A stretch of DNA of 64,000 bases from Methylobacterium fujisawaense (GTDB taxonomy: Bacteria > Pseudomonadota > Alphaproteobacteria > Rhizobiales > Beijerinckiaceae), in assembly GCF_014138435.1 (NCBI RefSeq), contig NZ_JACJIM010000002.1, positions 248,001 through 312,000 of the forward strand. The letters are read 5' to 3'. Made by a program: the position numbers and the translations under genes. Under the pieces are notes generated by a model, which was not told the origin of the DNA, made no database searches, and was given only the letters and a program-made list of their open reading frames with translations. Positions 1-9,559 of this stretch are shown one piece after another (position 1 is the first letter of the stretch; each line of letters starts with the position of its first letter).

Positions 1-41
1 TGGAGGGAGGCGGGTGTCTATCACCGATCGCCGTCCGGACC

Positions 42-536
42 GTGCCGAAATTCAAGTTCGCCCTCGCCGCCGCCCTTCTGATGAGCCTCACCGCATGCGG
101 CGGCGTCTCCGTCATGCCGGATGCGTCCGTTGAGAATGCGACGCACACAGCCGTGCTCGACGAGGTCGCGGCCGCGGCCGCGATTTCGGCCTACCGGGTT
201 CAGAACGGCCTGAGCCCCGTCGTGGTCGATCCGGTTCTCGTGAAGGCAGCGGCCTTCCAGGCCGGCAACAACGCGCGCCACGGCCAGCTCAGCCACGAGA
301 TCGGCGGCAGCTTCACGTCGCGCATGGCCTCCGTCGGTCTGGCGAAAGCCTGGGCGGCGGAGAATCTCAGTGCCGGCTCCGAGACCCTCGAGCAGGTGCT
401 CGCCCGCTGGAAGGCGAGCCCCGAGCACAACAAGAATATGCTGCTGCCGCAGATCCGCAGGATCGGGATCGCCCGCGTGGATGCGCCGACCACGCGCTAC
501 AAGCGGTTCTGGGCCCTTGTCATGGCAGGAACCTGA
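42..536 (+). CDS. CAP/SCP-domain lipoprotein
   Basis: A 164-residue secreted protein starting with GTG. The N-terminus is a short basic region, a hydrophobic stretch and a lipobox-like LTAC at about residues 17-20, so it is probably a lipoprotein. The rest resembles the CAP/SCP (PR-1-like) fold: the segment HGQLSHEIGG carries the conserved His positions, followed by AENLSAG and then WKASPEHNKNML, close to the family pattern W..S..H..N.L. Bacterial CAP proteins are extracytoplasmic and their activity is mostly unknown. The gene converges on recJ with an 11-base gap. It lies at the window edge, so upstream context is missing. Family call fairly sure, function unknown. Confidence 0.8.
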   Translation: MPKFKFALAAALLMSLTACGGVSVMPDASVENATHTAVLDEVAAAAAISAYRVQNGLSPVVVDPVLVKAAAFQAGNNARHGQLSHEIGGSFTSRMASVGLAKAWAAENLSAGSETLEQVLARWKASPEHNKNMLLPQIRRIGIARVDAPTTRYKRFWALVMAGT

Positions 537-547
537 CGCCGCGGCTC

Positions 548-2365
548 TCAGGGGTCCGCCGGCGCCAGATCGACGATCCGGAGCTGGGCCCGCTCGGCCC
601 CGCGCCAGCGGTCGCAGGACAGCGTTCCGGCCACGTGCAGTTCCCGACCGATCCCGTTCAGCAGCGCGAGGCCGAGGGGGCGCTCGGCGGCACGGAAGCA
701 GATGGCGCCCACCGCCTGTCCGTCGCGGCTGCGCAGGCGGGCCCTGACATGGCTCGACCCGACCACGCCGGCATCGACCAGGCGATGGCGCCCGAGGGCG
801 AAGATCGGCTCCGGCGCGCCCTGTCCGAACGGTCCGGCCTGCTGGAGCAGCCGGACCGTTTCCGCCGTGGCGCCCCCGGCGCTGAGTCCGCCGTCGATCA
901 GCAGGGCGTCGGCCGCCCGCGCCACGGTCACGCTCGCCCCCAGCAGCATGACGAGATGCGCCTCGAAGCGGGGGATGTCGTCGGTCCGCACGGTGACGCC
1001 GGCCGCCATGGCGTGTCCGCCCCCCTTGAGGGCGATCCCGGCCTCGACGCAGGCGCGCACCGCAAGCCCGAGATCTGACCCCGGGATCGAGCGACCCGAG
1101 CCGGTGGCGCTGCCGTCGGGTCGGATCGCGAAGGCGAAGGCCGGGCGGTTGAACCGTTCCTTCAGGCGCGACGCGATGAGTCCGACGATGCCGGGATGCC
1201 ACTCAGGACTGGCCGTGACCAGCACGGTGCGGGTCGGGTCGAGCGTCAGGGCACGGTCCATCTCGGCCTCGGCCTCGGAGACGGCCTGCGCCTCGATCGC
1301 CTGACGCTCGCGATTGAGGCGATCGAGGTCGGCGGCGATCCGGGCCGCTTCGTTCGGGTCCGCCGTCGTCAGAAGCCGGGCACCGAGGGCCGAATCGCCG
1401 ATGCGGCCACCGGCATTGATGCGCGGCCCGAGGACGAAGCCGAGATGCCACGATTCCGGCGGCTCGCTCAGCGAGGCCGCGTCCAGCAGGGCCGCCAGGC
1501 CGATGCGGCCGCGATGGCGCATCACCGTCAGGCCCTGCGTCACGAAGGCCCGGTTGAGACCGGTGAGGGGCACGACGTCGGCCACGGTCGCCAGCGCTAC
1601 GAGGTCGAGGGCATCGGTGAGCTGCGGTTCGGGACGGTCCGGCCCGAAGAAGCCCTCCAGCCGCAGGGCACGGTTCAGCGCCACCAGGGTGAGGAACACG
1701 ATCCCGGCGGCGCAGAGATGGCCGAGGCCCGACAGGTCGTCGAGGCGGTTGGGATTGACCACGGCGCGGGCCGGCGGCAGCACCTCGGAGGCCGCATGAT
1801 GGTCGAGGACGATCACGTCGAGGCCCGATTTCTCGGCTTCTTCCAGAGGCGCGTGGCCGCTCGTGCCGCAATCGACGCAGACCAGAAGCGTCGCGCCGTC
1901 CGCCGCCAATGCGGTGATCGCAGCGATGTTGGGGCCGTAGCCCTCGGTGATCCGATCGGGGATGTGGATCGGAGCCCTCAGGCCCACACCGCGCAGGTAG
2001 CCGGCGAGCAGGGCCGCGCTCGCGGCGCCGTCCACGTCGTAGTCGCCGAAGACCGCCACCGTCTCGCCGCGGCGCACGGCCCGGACCAGGCGGCGGACGG
2101 CGGCGTCCATATCGAGCAGCGTATTCGGGTCCGGCATCAGGTCGCGCAGACGCGGCGCAAGGTGGCGCGGCGCGGCCTCCGGACAGATCCCGCGCCCTGC
2201 CAGCACACGGGCGAGCAATTCCGGCAGGCCGTGGGCCTGAACCATCTTGGCGATGTGATTCTGGACCGCCGCGCCGCCACAGCGCTCCTGCCAGCGCCGG
2301 CCGGTGATGGAGGCGGCGACCCCCAGGAAGGGCGGCGGATCGACGGAGGGCGGGGCGGATGACAC
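548..2365 (-). CDS. recJ: Single-stranded-DNA-specific exonuclease RecJ
   Basis: RecJ degrades single-stranded DNA 5' to 3' in recombination and mismatch repair. The DHH-family motifs are present: GDYDVDGA near residue 106, VCVDCGTSG, LDHH near 187-190 and the DHHA1-side motif RINAGGRIG. The C-terminus has the OB-like region. I chose GTG at 2365 (605 aa, protein begins VSSAPPSVDPPP). The open frame continues 26 codons further upstream to a TTG, but that extension runs almost up to the terminator hairpin of pntB and looks non-coding. The length suits the family. It lies between a CAP-domain gene (convergent) and pntB (same strand, separated by a terminator), so it is probably its own transcription unit. 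Confidence 0.95.
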   Translation of the reverse strand: MSSAPPSVDPPPFLGVAASITGRRWQERCGGAAVQNHIAKMVQAHGLPELLARVLAGRGICPEAAPRHLAPRLRDLMPDPNTLLDMDAAVRRLVRAVRRGETVAVFGDYDVDGAASAALLAGYLRGVGLRAPIHIPDRITEGYGPNIAAITALAADGATLLVCVDCGTSGHAPLEEAEKSGLDVIVLDHHAASEVLPPARAVVNPNRLDDLSGLGHLCAAGIVFLTLVALNRALRLEGFFGPDRPEPQLTDALDLVALATVADVVPLTGLNRAFVTQGLTVMRHRGRIGLAALLDAASLSEPPESWHLGFVLGPRINAGGRIGDSALGARLLTTADPNEAARIAADLDRLNRERQAIEAQAVSEAEAEMDRALTLDPTRTVLVTASPEWHPGIVGLIASRLKERFNRPAFAFAIRPDGSATGSGRSIPGSDLGLAVRACVEAGIALKGGGHAMAAGVTVRTDDIPRFEAHLVMLLGASVTVARAADALLIDGGLSAGGATAETVRLLQQAGPFGQGAPEPIFALGRHRLVDAGVVGSSHVRARLRSRDGQAVGAICFRAAERPLGLALLNGIGRELHVAGTLSCDRWRGAERAQLRIVDLAPADP

Positions 2366-2445
2366 GGATGCCACCCTACACCGGGTGGGCCGCAGAATCT
2401 TGCGCACCGCCGCAACAGCGTCGGCGAACGCGCGCCGTCGCAACG

Positions 2446-2472
2446 AAAAAGGGCGGGCATCGCTGCCCGCCC
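2446..2472 (-). terminator. Rho-independent terminator of the pnt operon
   Basis: On the minus strand a perfect 9-bp stem GGGCGGGCA / TGCCCGCCC with loop GCGA is followed directly by TTTTT. This is a textbook intrinsic terminator 26 bases after the pntB stop codon, and it isolates recJ from pnt transcription. Confidence 0.9.
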
Positions 2473-2497
2473 CGGAAATCCGCCCGAGACCCGGGCC

Positions 2498-3895
2498 TCA
2501 GAGCGACTTCAGGATGCTGTCGACGACCTTCTTGGCATCGCCGAACAGCATCATGGTGTTGTCCCGGAAGAACACCTCGTTCTCGACGCCCGCATAGCCG
2601 GAACCCATGCCACGCTTGATGAACAGCACGGTCTTGGCCTTCTCCACATCGAGGATCGGCATTCCGTAGATCGGCGAAGCCTTGTCGGTCTTGGCCGCCG
2701 GATTGGTGACGTCGTTGGCGCCGATCACGAAGGCGACGTCCGCCTGCGGGAACTCGCCGTTGATGTCCTCCAGCTCGAAGACCTCGTCGTAGGGCACGTT
2801 CGCCTCGGCGAGCAGCACGTTCATGTGGCCCGGCATGCGCCCCGCCACCGGGTGGATGGCGTACTTCACGTCGACGCCCTCCTTCTTGAGCATGTCGGCC
2901 ATCTCGCGGAGCGAGTGCTGCGCCTGGGCGACCGCCATGCCGTAACCCGGGACGATGATGACCCGCTCGGCATTCTTCATGATGTAGGCGGCATCGTCGG
3001 CGGAGCCCTGCTTCACGGGGCGCGTCTCGACCTGGCCCGTGCCGGCCGCCGCGGTGTCGCCGCCGAAGCCGCCCAGGATGACCGAGATGAACGACCGGTT
3101 CATCGCATGGCACATGATGTAGGACAGGATCGCACCCGAGGAGCCCACCAGCGAGCCGGTGATGATCAGCGCGAGGTTGCCCAGGGTGAAGCCGATGCCG
3201 GCCGCCGCCCAGCCCGAGTAGGAGTTCAGCATCGACACGACCACCGGCATGTCGGCGCCGCCGATCGGGATGATGATCAGGCCGCCGAGGACCAGCGCGG
3301 CGATGACGATCAGCCAGAAGATCGCCTTGGACTCGGTGCCGATGAACAGGGCGATGAGCAGGACGAGGCCGGCGGCCAGCAGCGCGTTGATGAGGTGACG
3401 CTGGGGCAGCATGATCGGCTTGCCGGACATGCGTCCGTCGAGCTTGGCGAAGGCGATCACCGAGCCGGTGAACGTGATGGCACCGATGGCGACGCCCAGG
3501 CCCATCTCGAACAGCGACTGCTTGTGGAAGTGGCCGTTCTCGATGATGCCGAAGGCCTGCGGCGCATAGAGCGCGCCGGCCGCCACGAAGACCGCGGCGA
3601 GACCGACCAGCGAGTGGAAGGCGGCCACGAGCTGCGGCATCGCGGTCATCGGCACGCGCTTCGCGATCACCGCGCCGGCGCCGCCGCCGATGCCGAGGCC
3701 GAGGAGCACGAGGATCCAGGCGCCGAACCCGGCCGGCGGGTGGCCGACCAGCGTGGTGAGGATCGCGAGACCCATGCCGACCATGCCGTACAGGTTGCCC
3801 TGCCGGGAGGTGGTAGGGTGCGAGAGCCCCCGCAGCGCCATGATGAACAGGACGCCGGCGACGATATAGAGGAGGGAGGAGACGTTCTCAGACAC
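2498..3895 (-). CDS. pntB: NAD(P) transhydrogenase subunit beta
   Basis: PntB (465 aa) is the membrane and NADP(H)-binding subunit of proton-translocating transhydrogenase, which makes NADPH from NADH using the proton gradient. The N-terminal 280 residues are a series of hydrophobic helices. The C-terminal domain III shows the NADP-binding signature PGYGMAVAQAQ and the segment VIGANDVTNPAA. It follows pntA2 by 4 bases and pntA1-pntA2 lie just upstream, giving the usual split three-gene alphaproteobacterial order. An intrinsic terminator follows. High certainty. Confidence 0.97.
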   Translation of the reverse strand: MSENVSSLLYIVAGVLFIMALRGLSHPTTSRQGNLYGMVGMGLAILTTLVGHPPAGFGAWILVLLGLGIGGGAGAVIAKRVPMTAMPQLVAAFHSLVGLAAVFVAAGALYAPQAFGIIENGHFHKQSLFEMGLGVAIGAITFTGSVIAFAKLDGRMSGKPIMLPQRHLINALLAAGLVLLIALFIGTESKAIFWLIVIAALVLGGLIIIPIGGADMPVVVSMLNSYSGWAAAGIGFTLGNLALIITGSLVGSSGAILSYIMCHAMNRSFISVILGGFGGDTAAAGTGQVETRPVKQGSADDAAYIMKNAERVIIVPGYGMAVAQAQHSLREMADMLKKEGVDVKYAIHPVAGRMPGHMNVLLAEANVPYDEVFELEDINGEFPQADVAFVIGANDVTNPAAKTDKASPIYGMPILDVEKAKTVLFIKRGMGSGYAGVENEVFFRDNTMMLFGDAKKVVDSILKSL

Positions 3896-3899
3896 CGGC

Positions 3900-4355
3900 T
3901 CAGCCCTTCTTCTTGTACATGCCGAGCATGCGCTGCGTGACGAGGAAGCCCCCGAAGATGTTCACGCTGGCGAGCACGATGCCGATGAAGCCGAAGAACC
4001 GGGCCAGTCCGGTGCCCTTCTCGATCAGGGGAACGCCGACCGCCAGGATCGCGCCGACGATGATCACCGACGAGATCGCGTTGGTGACCGACATGAGCGG
4101 CGTATGGAGCGCCGGCGTCACCGACCAGACCACGTAGTAGCCGACGAAGATCGCCAGCACGAAGATCGCGAGCCGGAACACCGTGGGATCCACGGCGCCG
4201 CCGGTCGCGGCACTGAGCCCGTGGCCCATGCCGTCGGCGATGGCCTGTGCCTGGTCGGCGGCGTTGCGGGCCACCGCGGCCGCCGCGCGCGCGGCGTCGG
4301 CCAGCACGCGGGCCTGATCGGCTGCCTGATCGGGAGGGACGATGACGGTTGCCAT
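3900..4355 (-). CDS. pntA2: NAD(P) transhydrogenase subunit alpha, part 2
   Basis: A 151-residue membrane protein corresponding to the C-terminal transmembrane part of a full-length PntA. The first 60 residues are Ala/Gln-rich ([18 protein letters not shown]), after which come three or more hydrophobic helices ([44 protein letters not shown]) ending in the conserved [15 protein letters not shown] tail. It contributes to the proton channel together with PntB. The gene sits 24 bases after pntA1 and 4 bases before pntB. The long Ala-rich N-terminus is common in alphaproteobacterial versions. The symbol is the usual name for split alpha subunits. Confidence 0.95.
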   Translation of the reverse strand: MATVIVPPDQAADQARVLADAARAAAAVARNAADQAQAIADGMGHGLSAATGGAVDPTVFRLAIFVLAIFVGYYVVWSVTPALHTPLMSVTNAISSVIIVGAILAVGVPLIEKGTGLARFFGFIGIVLASVNIFGGFLVTQRMLGMYKKKG

Positions 4356-4379
4356 TCTGCTACTCCTCTCGGCCGGGCT

Positions 4380-5597
4380 TCACTGTGCGCCGGCCGGAGC
4401 GGCCGTGCCGGTCTCCGGCTTGGCGAGCCCCACGGACGCGGCTTCCGAGGTCGCTCCCTCGGTCTTGGGCTGGAAGGATGCGTGGACGACCGAACCGCCG
4501 CGGGTGAGGTTCGTGGCCTTCACCAGCTCGTCGTCCCAGTTGATGGCGAGCGCTTTCGAGTCCTTGTCGATCAGGGTCTCGACGAAGGCGTAGAGATTGC
4601 GCGCATAGAGGCTCGAGGCTGTCGCGGCGAGGCGCCCCGGAACGTTGACGTGGCCGACGATCTTCACACCGCGGTCGTTGGTGACGACCTCACCGGCCTT
4701 GGCGCCGGCGACGTTGCCGCCACGCTCCACCGCGAGATCCACTAGGACCGAACCCGGCTTCATCGAGGCCACCATCTCCTCGGACACCAGCTTGGGAGCC
4801 GGACGTCCGGGGATCAGCGCCGTGGTGATGACGATGTCCTGCTTGGCGATGTGGCCCTTGACGAGCTCCGCCTGCTTCTTCTGGTATTCGGCCGACATCT
4901 CCTTGGCGTAGCCGCCTGCGGTCTCGGCCTGCTTGAACTCGTCGTCCTCGACGGCCACGAACTTGGCGCCGAGTGATTCGACCTGCTCCTTGGTGGCGGG
5001 TCGGACGTCGGTGGCCGTGACCACCGCGCCGAGGCGGCGGGCGGTCGCGATGGCCTGGAGACCGGCCACGCCGACGCCCATCACAAAGACGCGGGCGGCC
5101 GGCACCGTGCCTGCGGCGGTCATCATCATGGGCATCGCCCGCCCGTACTCGGCGGCACCATCGACGACCGCGCGGTAGCCGGCGAGGTTCGCCTGCGAGG
5201 ACAGCACGTCCATCACCTGGGCCCGGGTGATGCGGGGCATCAGCTCCATGGCGAAACCGTCGACGCCGGCCTCGGCCATCGCCTTCAGGGCCGCCTCGTT
5301 TCCGTAGGGGTCCATGATCGCGATCACGGTGGCGCCGCGCTTCAGCTGCGGCAGCTCTTCGGCGCTCGGTCGGCGGACCTTGAGCACGAGATCGGCGTCA
5401 CCGGCGGCGTCGGCCGCGCTGCCAGCGATGCTGGCGCCGGCCGCCTCGTACTCGCTGTCGAGGATGCCGGCTCTCTTGCCCGCACCGGACTGCACCACGA
5501 CATCGGCACCGAGCGAAATGAACTTCTTGACGGTCTCAGGAACCGCGGCGACGCGCGGCTCCGCGGAGTCCGTCTCGGACAGCACAGCAATGCGCAT
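4380..5597 (-). CDS. pntA1: NAD(P) transhydrogenase subunit alpha, part 1
   Basis: The soluble NAD(H)-binding domain I of transhydrogenase (405 aa), related to alanine dehydrogenase. It starts MRIAVLSETDSAEPRVAAVPETV, typical of the family, and has the Rossmann segment VFVMGVGVAGLQAIATARRLG around residues 167-187 followed by TDVRP. The C-terminal 30 residues are Ala/Glu/Thr-rich linker. First gene of pntA1-pntA2-pntB; the 207 bases upstream (to 5805) should hold the promoter, but I cannot point to convincing -35/-10 boxes. High certainty. Confidence 0.97.
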   Translation of the reverse strand: MRIAVLSETDSAEPRVAAVPETVKKFISLGADVVVQSGAGKRAGILDSEYEAAGASIAGSAADAAGDADLVLKVRRPSAEELPQLKRGATVIAIMDPYGNEAALKAMAEAGVDGFAMELMPRITRAQVMDVLSSQANLAGYRAVVDGAAEYGRAMPMMMTAAGTVPAARVFVMGVGVAGLQAIATARRLGAVVTATDVRPATKEQVESLGAKFVAVEDDEFKQAETAGGYAKEMSAEYQKKQAELVKGHIAKQDIVITTALIPGRPAPKLVSEEMVASMKPGSVLVDLAVERGGNVAGAKAGEVVTNDRGVKIVGHVNVPGRLAATASSLYARNLYAFVETLIDKDSKALAINWDDELVKATNLTRGGSVVHASFQPKTEGATSEAASVGLAKPETGTAAPAGAQ

Positions 5598-5804
5598 GCG
5601 AGGGTTCCCCTGGAAAAGCTCGGCCTTCGAATGCGCGAACCGGCGACGCTTTTCGAGAGGCGGATCTACGATACCGCGTTGGAAGCGGCCGGAATGTAAC
5701 TTGTGCTCAATTTAATTGCCAACAATGCGTCAGCGGCCCGCTCGGCGAATGCGAGCGAGCTCCTCATCCGAGGCAGCCAGCGAACCGGCCGCTCGGGCCT
5801 CGCT

Positions 5805-6098
5805 TCAGGCGAAGAACAGGTAGAGGACGAGGAGGATGCCCACGACCAGCGGCGCACGCCAGCCGACGGCCGGCGCCAGGGCACCGACGGCTCCTGCCGC
5901 TCCAGCGACGATCACGCCGACGATGGCCAGCAGCCACGCCTCGCGGATTCCGCCGATCGCAAGGGCCAAGACCCAGCAAATCACGACGCCGGTGGCAATT
6001 TCGACGAACCGGACGAACCCGCGATAGGTCTGTTCGTGAGTCCTCGCGTCCATCGCCGGGCTGTAGGTGTGCCCGGCCACCGTGTCACTCTCGGCCAT
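5805..6098 (-). CDS. aa3-type cytochrome c oxidase subunit IV-like small membrane protein
   Basis: A 97-residue protein with the bacterial aa3-oxidase subunit IV signature in its first third (HEQTYRGFVRF at about residues 20-30), then a transmembrane helix (TGVVICWVLALAIGGI). Two further hydrophobic stretches follow, longer than the usual single-helix version of about 45-70 residues. Subunit IV is a small accessory subunit of the terminal oxidase and not catalytic. It stands alone here, away from the other oxidase genes, which is common for this family. Start chosen at MAESDTVAGH, since members of the family begin with a short acidic stretch before HExTY. Confidence 0.85.
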   Translation of the reverse strand: MAESDTVAGHTYSPAMDARTHEQTYRGFVRFVEIATGVVICWVLALAIGGIREAWLLAIVGVIVAGAAGAVGALAPAVGWRAPLVVGILLVLYLFFA

Positions 6099-6220
6099 CG
6101 TGCGCTCGTTTCCCTAAGACGCGACTTCTTGCGGTCAGGGTCGGATGTAGCTCAAGCGTTTATCTGCCGCAATCGGACGCACGCAAGTTGATCGCTCTCT
6201 CGGTGGATCTTCGATCCCGA

Positions 6221-7582
6221 TCAGACCGGTTCCGGCAATCCCGCCTCGGCGAGGGCCCGGCCCTGGCGATCCGACAATTCGTCCAGCGAGAAATGCTCGA
6301 TCTCGGCCTCGAACAACCGGTGGTAGTTGAGTTCCGACCTGAGGTGGAGAAACACCGCGCCGAGTCCGACGGCGGCGCGGTCCATGAAGACGAATTCCTG
6401 CGGAACGGTGACGGGTCCGCGCTCCTTCAGCGCCTGGTGGACCTGGAAGGCCTGCCGCCGGCCATATTCTCCGGGCTTCACCCCGTCCGCGACCGTGCGG
6501 GTCCGATCCTCCAGCAGGGGGCCGTAGATGAATCGGGCCCAGATGTTCAGGATCTCGATCTTCTCCTTGTCGAGGTCCTTGAAGCCCCACACCTCGTAGG
6601 CGTGGACGATGCGGGCCTCGTCGTTCTCCAAGAGGCCGCGATACAGATCCACGACACCGCCCACGAATCGCGGATGGAAGATGCGGACGCAGCCGTAATC
6701 GAGCAGGTTGATGCCCGCAGCCTCGCCGCCCTCTGAGAAAACGGTGTAATTGCCGAGATGCGGATCGCCGTGGATCACGGCCGCGCGGCTGAACGGGTGC
6801 CACCATGCCTTGAACATCGCCTGGGCGATCCGGTTGCGCACCTCCACCGGCTCGTCGGCGAAGCCCAGGATCTTGTCTCCGTCGAGCCAGCTGAGCGTCA
6901 GGAGGCGCTTGGTGGAGAGATCCGGAAAGACCCGGGGCACGCGCACCGCCGCGATGTCCTTCAGAACGGCCCCGTAGAGTGCCGCGTGCTTGGCTTCACG
7001 TTCGTAGTCGAGTTCCTCGCGGACCCGGGCGCCGATCTCCTTGGCGATCTCGCGGGTGTCGAGCCACGTGTTCATCCGGCGATGCAGCGCGAAGGCGACT
7101 TCCAGCTGCTTCAGGTCGGCCTCCACGGCCGATTGCATGTCCGGATACTGAAGCTTGCAGGCGAGCCGTTCACCATCCTGGGCGGTTGCACGGTGCACTT
7201 GGCCCAACGAGGCGGCGGCTGCGGGTTTGAGGTCGAAGCTCCCGAAGCGGCTCTGCCACCCGGCTCCGAGTTCCGACTGCATCCGGCGCCGGACGAAGGC
7301 CGCGCCCATCGGCGGCGCGTCGGCCTGGAGCTTCTGCAACTCGGTGGCGTATTCGGGGGGCAGGAGGTCGGGAACGGTGGCCAGCAACTGCGCCACCTTC
7401 ATGATCGGACCTTTCAGGCCGCCCAGCGCCTGCGCGAGGGCGGCCGCATTGGTCGTGCCCTCCTTCCCGAACAGCCGTGCCATGGCCATGCGAGCGGCTA
7501 CGCCGCCGACATTGGCGCCCACGCTGGCGTAGCGCCCGGCACGGGCGGAGAAGCGGTTGGCTTCGCGGTCGGTCTCGGCCAT
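6221..7582 (-). CDS. ABC1/UbiB (AarF/ADCK) family atypical kinase-like protein
   Basis: A 453-residue member of the ABC1/UbiB family, atypical protein-kinase-like proteins that support ubiquinone biosynthesis or quinone/lipid handling. Visible motifs are IMKVAQLLATVPDLLPPEY (the family KxGQ region, here reading KVAQ), the kinase-like lysine region RLACKLQYPDM, and the catalytic-loop-like segment VIHGDPHLGNYTVF. I used ATG at 7582, which has GAGAG just upstream; the frame stays open 30 codons further but looks non-coding. It has no C-terminal transmembrane helices, unlike E. coli UbiB, so it fits the soluble AarF-type branch. It follows pepF on the same strand, with a terminator hairpin downstream of pepF. 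Confidence 0.88.
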   Translation of the reverse strand: MAETDREANRFSARAGRYASVGANVGGVAARMAMARLFGKEGTTNAAALAQALGGLKGPIMKVAQLLATVPDLLPPEYATELQKLQADAPPMGAAFVRRRMQSELGAGWQSRFGSFDLKPAAAASLGQVHRATAQDGERLACKLQYPDMQSAVEADLKQLEVAFALHRRMNTWLDTREIAKEIGARVREELDYEREAKHAALYGAVLKDIAAVRVPRVFPDLSTKRLLTLSWLDGDKILGFADEPVEVRNRIAQAMFKAWWHPFSRAAVIHGDPHLGNYTVFSEGGEAAGINLLDYGCVRIFHPRFVGGVVDLYRGLLENDEARIVHAYEVWGFKDLDKEKIEILNIWARFIYGPLLEDRTRTVADGVKPGEYGRRQAFQVHQALKERGPVTVPQEFVFMDRAAVGLGAVFLHLRSELNYHRLFEAEIEHFSLDELSDRQGRALAEAGLPEPV

Positions 7583-7656
7583 CTCTCGATCTGCTTGTCG
7601 TGTGATGATCCGGAGATAAGCCGCGCCCCCGCGTGAACCAGGGGCGTGGGGCCCTG

Positions 7657-7681
7657 CGCCGCGGGGGGGCACCCCGCGGCG
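7657..7681 (-). terminator. Terminator-like hairpin after pepF
   Basis: A perfect 10-bp inverted repeat CGCCGCGGGG / CCCCGCGGCG with a 5-base loop lies 7 bases after the pepF stop. There is no T-tract, so termination efficiency is uncertain. Confidence 0.5.
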
Positions 7682-7687
7682 TCGCGG

Positions 7688-9559
7688 TCAGGGCTGGCCT
7701 TCCATGCCTTCCAGTTCGGCGATCATCCCTTCGATCATGCCGAGCCCGATCTGCCAGAAGCCCGGATCCTTCGCGTCGAGCCCAAACGGCGCAAGCAACG
7801 TGCCGTAGGGCTTGGAGCCGCCTGCCGCGAGCAGCGCGAAGTAGCGCTCCACGAAGCCCTCCTCCGCCTGGGCGTAGACGCCATAGAGCGAGTTCACCAG
7901 GCAGTCGCCGAACGCGTAGGCGTAGACGTAGAACGGCGAATGGATGAAGTGGGGGATATACGCCCAGAACGGCTCGTAGCCGGAATCCAGCGTGATGGCC
8001 GGACCGAGCGACTCGGCCTGCACGGACAGCCACAGGGCATTGATCTGATCGGTGGTCAGCTCGCCCTTCGCGCGGGCGAGATGCACCTTCCGCTCGAAAG
8101 AGTAGAAGGCGATCTGGCGCACCACCGTGTTGATCATGTCCTCGACCTTGGCGGCGAGCATGGCCCGGCGCTGGGTCGTGTCGGTGGTGGCGGCGAGGAG
8201 CCTGCGGAAGGTCAGCATCTCCCCGAACACGCTGGCGGTCTCCGCGAGCGTCAGGGGGGTCGGCGCCATCAGGGCGCCGTTCGGGCCGGCGAGAACCTGG
8301 TGGACGCCGTGGCCGAGCTCGTGCGCCAGCGTCATCACGTCCCGCGGCTTGCCCTGGTAGTTTACCAGGACATAGGGGTGCACCGACGGCACGGTCGGAT
8401 GCGCGAAGGCGCCCGGCGCCTTGCCGGGACGGGTCGGCGCGTCGATCCAACGCTCATCGAAGAAGCGCTTCGCGATCCCCGCCATCTCCGGCGAAAAGGC
8501 ATCGTAGGCGGAGAGAACCGTGTCACGGGCCTCCGTCCAGGGGATCGTCCGCTGCTCGACCCGCGGAAGAGGCGCGTTCCGGTCCCAATAGGGCAGCGTC
8601 TCCTGCCCGAACCACTTCGCCTTCAGCTTGTAGTAGCGGTGGGAGAGCCGCGGATAGGCCGCCCGTACGGCGTCGACGAGGGCTTCCACCACCTCGGGCT
8701 CGACCCGGTTCGACAGGTGGCGCGCGTCCGCCACGTCCTTGAAGCCGCGCCAGCGGTCGGAGATCTCCTTGTCCTTCGCCAGCGTGTTGGTGATCAGCGT
8801 GAAGACGCGCAACTGCCCACGCAAAACCTCACTGATCGCACCGGCCGCCTCCTTGCGGACGGCTCCGTCCGGATCTTGGAGCTTGTTGAGCGTCGGCTCC
8901 AGAGGCATCTCCTCGCCCTGCACGGTGAAGCGCAGCGAGGCGATCGTCTCGTTGAACAGACGGTCCCAGGCGGCGTTCGACGTGACCGACTTCTCGAGGA
9001 AGAGCTTCTCGGTCCGGTCGTCGAGCTGGTGCGGCTTCTCCTTGCGCAGGTCCTCGATCCACGGCGCGTAGTGGGCGAGCGGCCCCTCCGCCATCGCGGC
9101 ATTCATCGCCGCGTCGTCGACGCGGTTCAGCTCCAGGGCGAAGAACAGGAGATCCGCGGAGGCGCTGGTCAGGCGCTCGCGCGTGTCGCCGTAGAACTTG
9201 GCCCGTGCCTCGTCGGTGGTATCGCCGGAATAGACGAGACCCGCGAAGGACATCAGCTTGCCCAGCAGGTCCTCGATCCCCTCGTAGGTGCGCACGGCCT
9301 CCGCCAGTCGGGCGGACGCCTCCGGTCCCGCGGCGAGCTCGGCTATGCGGCCGGCATAGAGTTCGGAGAACCGGCGGCACTCCTCCTCGGCCCGGGTCAT
9401 GTCGCCGGAGAATTTGGGGTCATCGAGGCCGGAATAGAGGTCCGACAAATCCCATTCCGGAAGATGGCCGAGGTCGGCAGCCTTCGCGGCGGCGCGCGCG
9501 GCGCTCACGCCCTCCGGCAGGCGGACAGTCACCGGCGATGCGGCGTGGCTCGGCATCAT
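7688..9559 (-). CDS. pepF: Oligoendopeptidase F, M3B zinc metallopeptidase
   Basis: A cytoplasmic zinc peptidase (623 aa) that cleaves medium-length oligopeptides. The M3 zinc site HELGHGVHQ (HEXXH) lies about two thirds along, and the downstream region SVFGEML contains the third ligand Glu. No signal peptide. The length (about 600) matches PepF/M3B. I chose ATG at 9559 over an in-frame TTG three codons earlier because GAGAGG is then about 10 bases away; a second ATG follows directly. The gene is flanked downstream by a hairpin and upstream by a divergent regulator. Confidence 0.95.
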   Translation of the reverse strand: MMPSHAASPVTVRLPEGVSAARAAAKAADLGHLPEWDLSDLYSGLDDPKFSGDMTRAEEECRRFSELYAGRIAELAAGPEASARLAEAVRTYEGIEDLLGKLMSFAGLVYSGDTTDEARAKFYGDTRERLTSASADLLFFALELNRVDDAAMNAAMAEGPLAHYAPWIEDLRKEKPHQLDDRTEKLFLEKSVTSNAAWDRLFNETIASLRFTVQGEEMPLEPTLNKLQDPDGAVRKEAAGAISEVLRGQLRVFTLITNTLAKDKEISDRWRGFKDVADARHLSNRVEPEVVEALVDAVRAAYPRLSHRYYKLKAKWFGQETLPYWDRNAPLPRVEQRTIPWTEARDTVLSAYDAFSPEMAGIAKRFFDERWIDAPTRPGKAPGAFAHPTVPSVHPYVLVNYQGKPRDVMTLAHELGHGVHQVLAGPNGALMAPTPLTLAETASVFGEMLTFRRLLAATTDTTQRRAMLAAKVEDMINTVVRQIAFYSFERKVHLARAKGELTTDQINALWLSVQAESLGPAITLDSGYEPFWAYIPHFIHSPFYVYAYAFGDCLVNSLYGVYAQAEEGFVERYFALLAAGGSKPYGTLLAPFGLDAKDPGFWQIGLGMIEGMIAELEGMEGQP

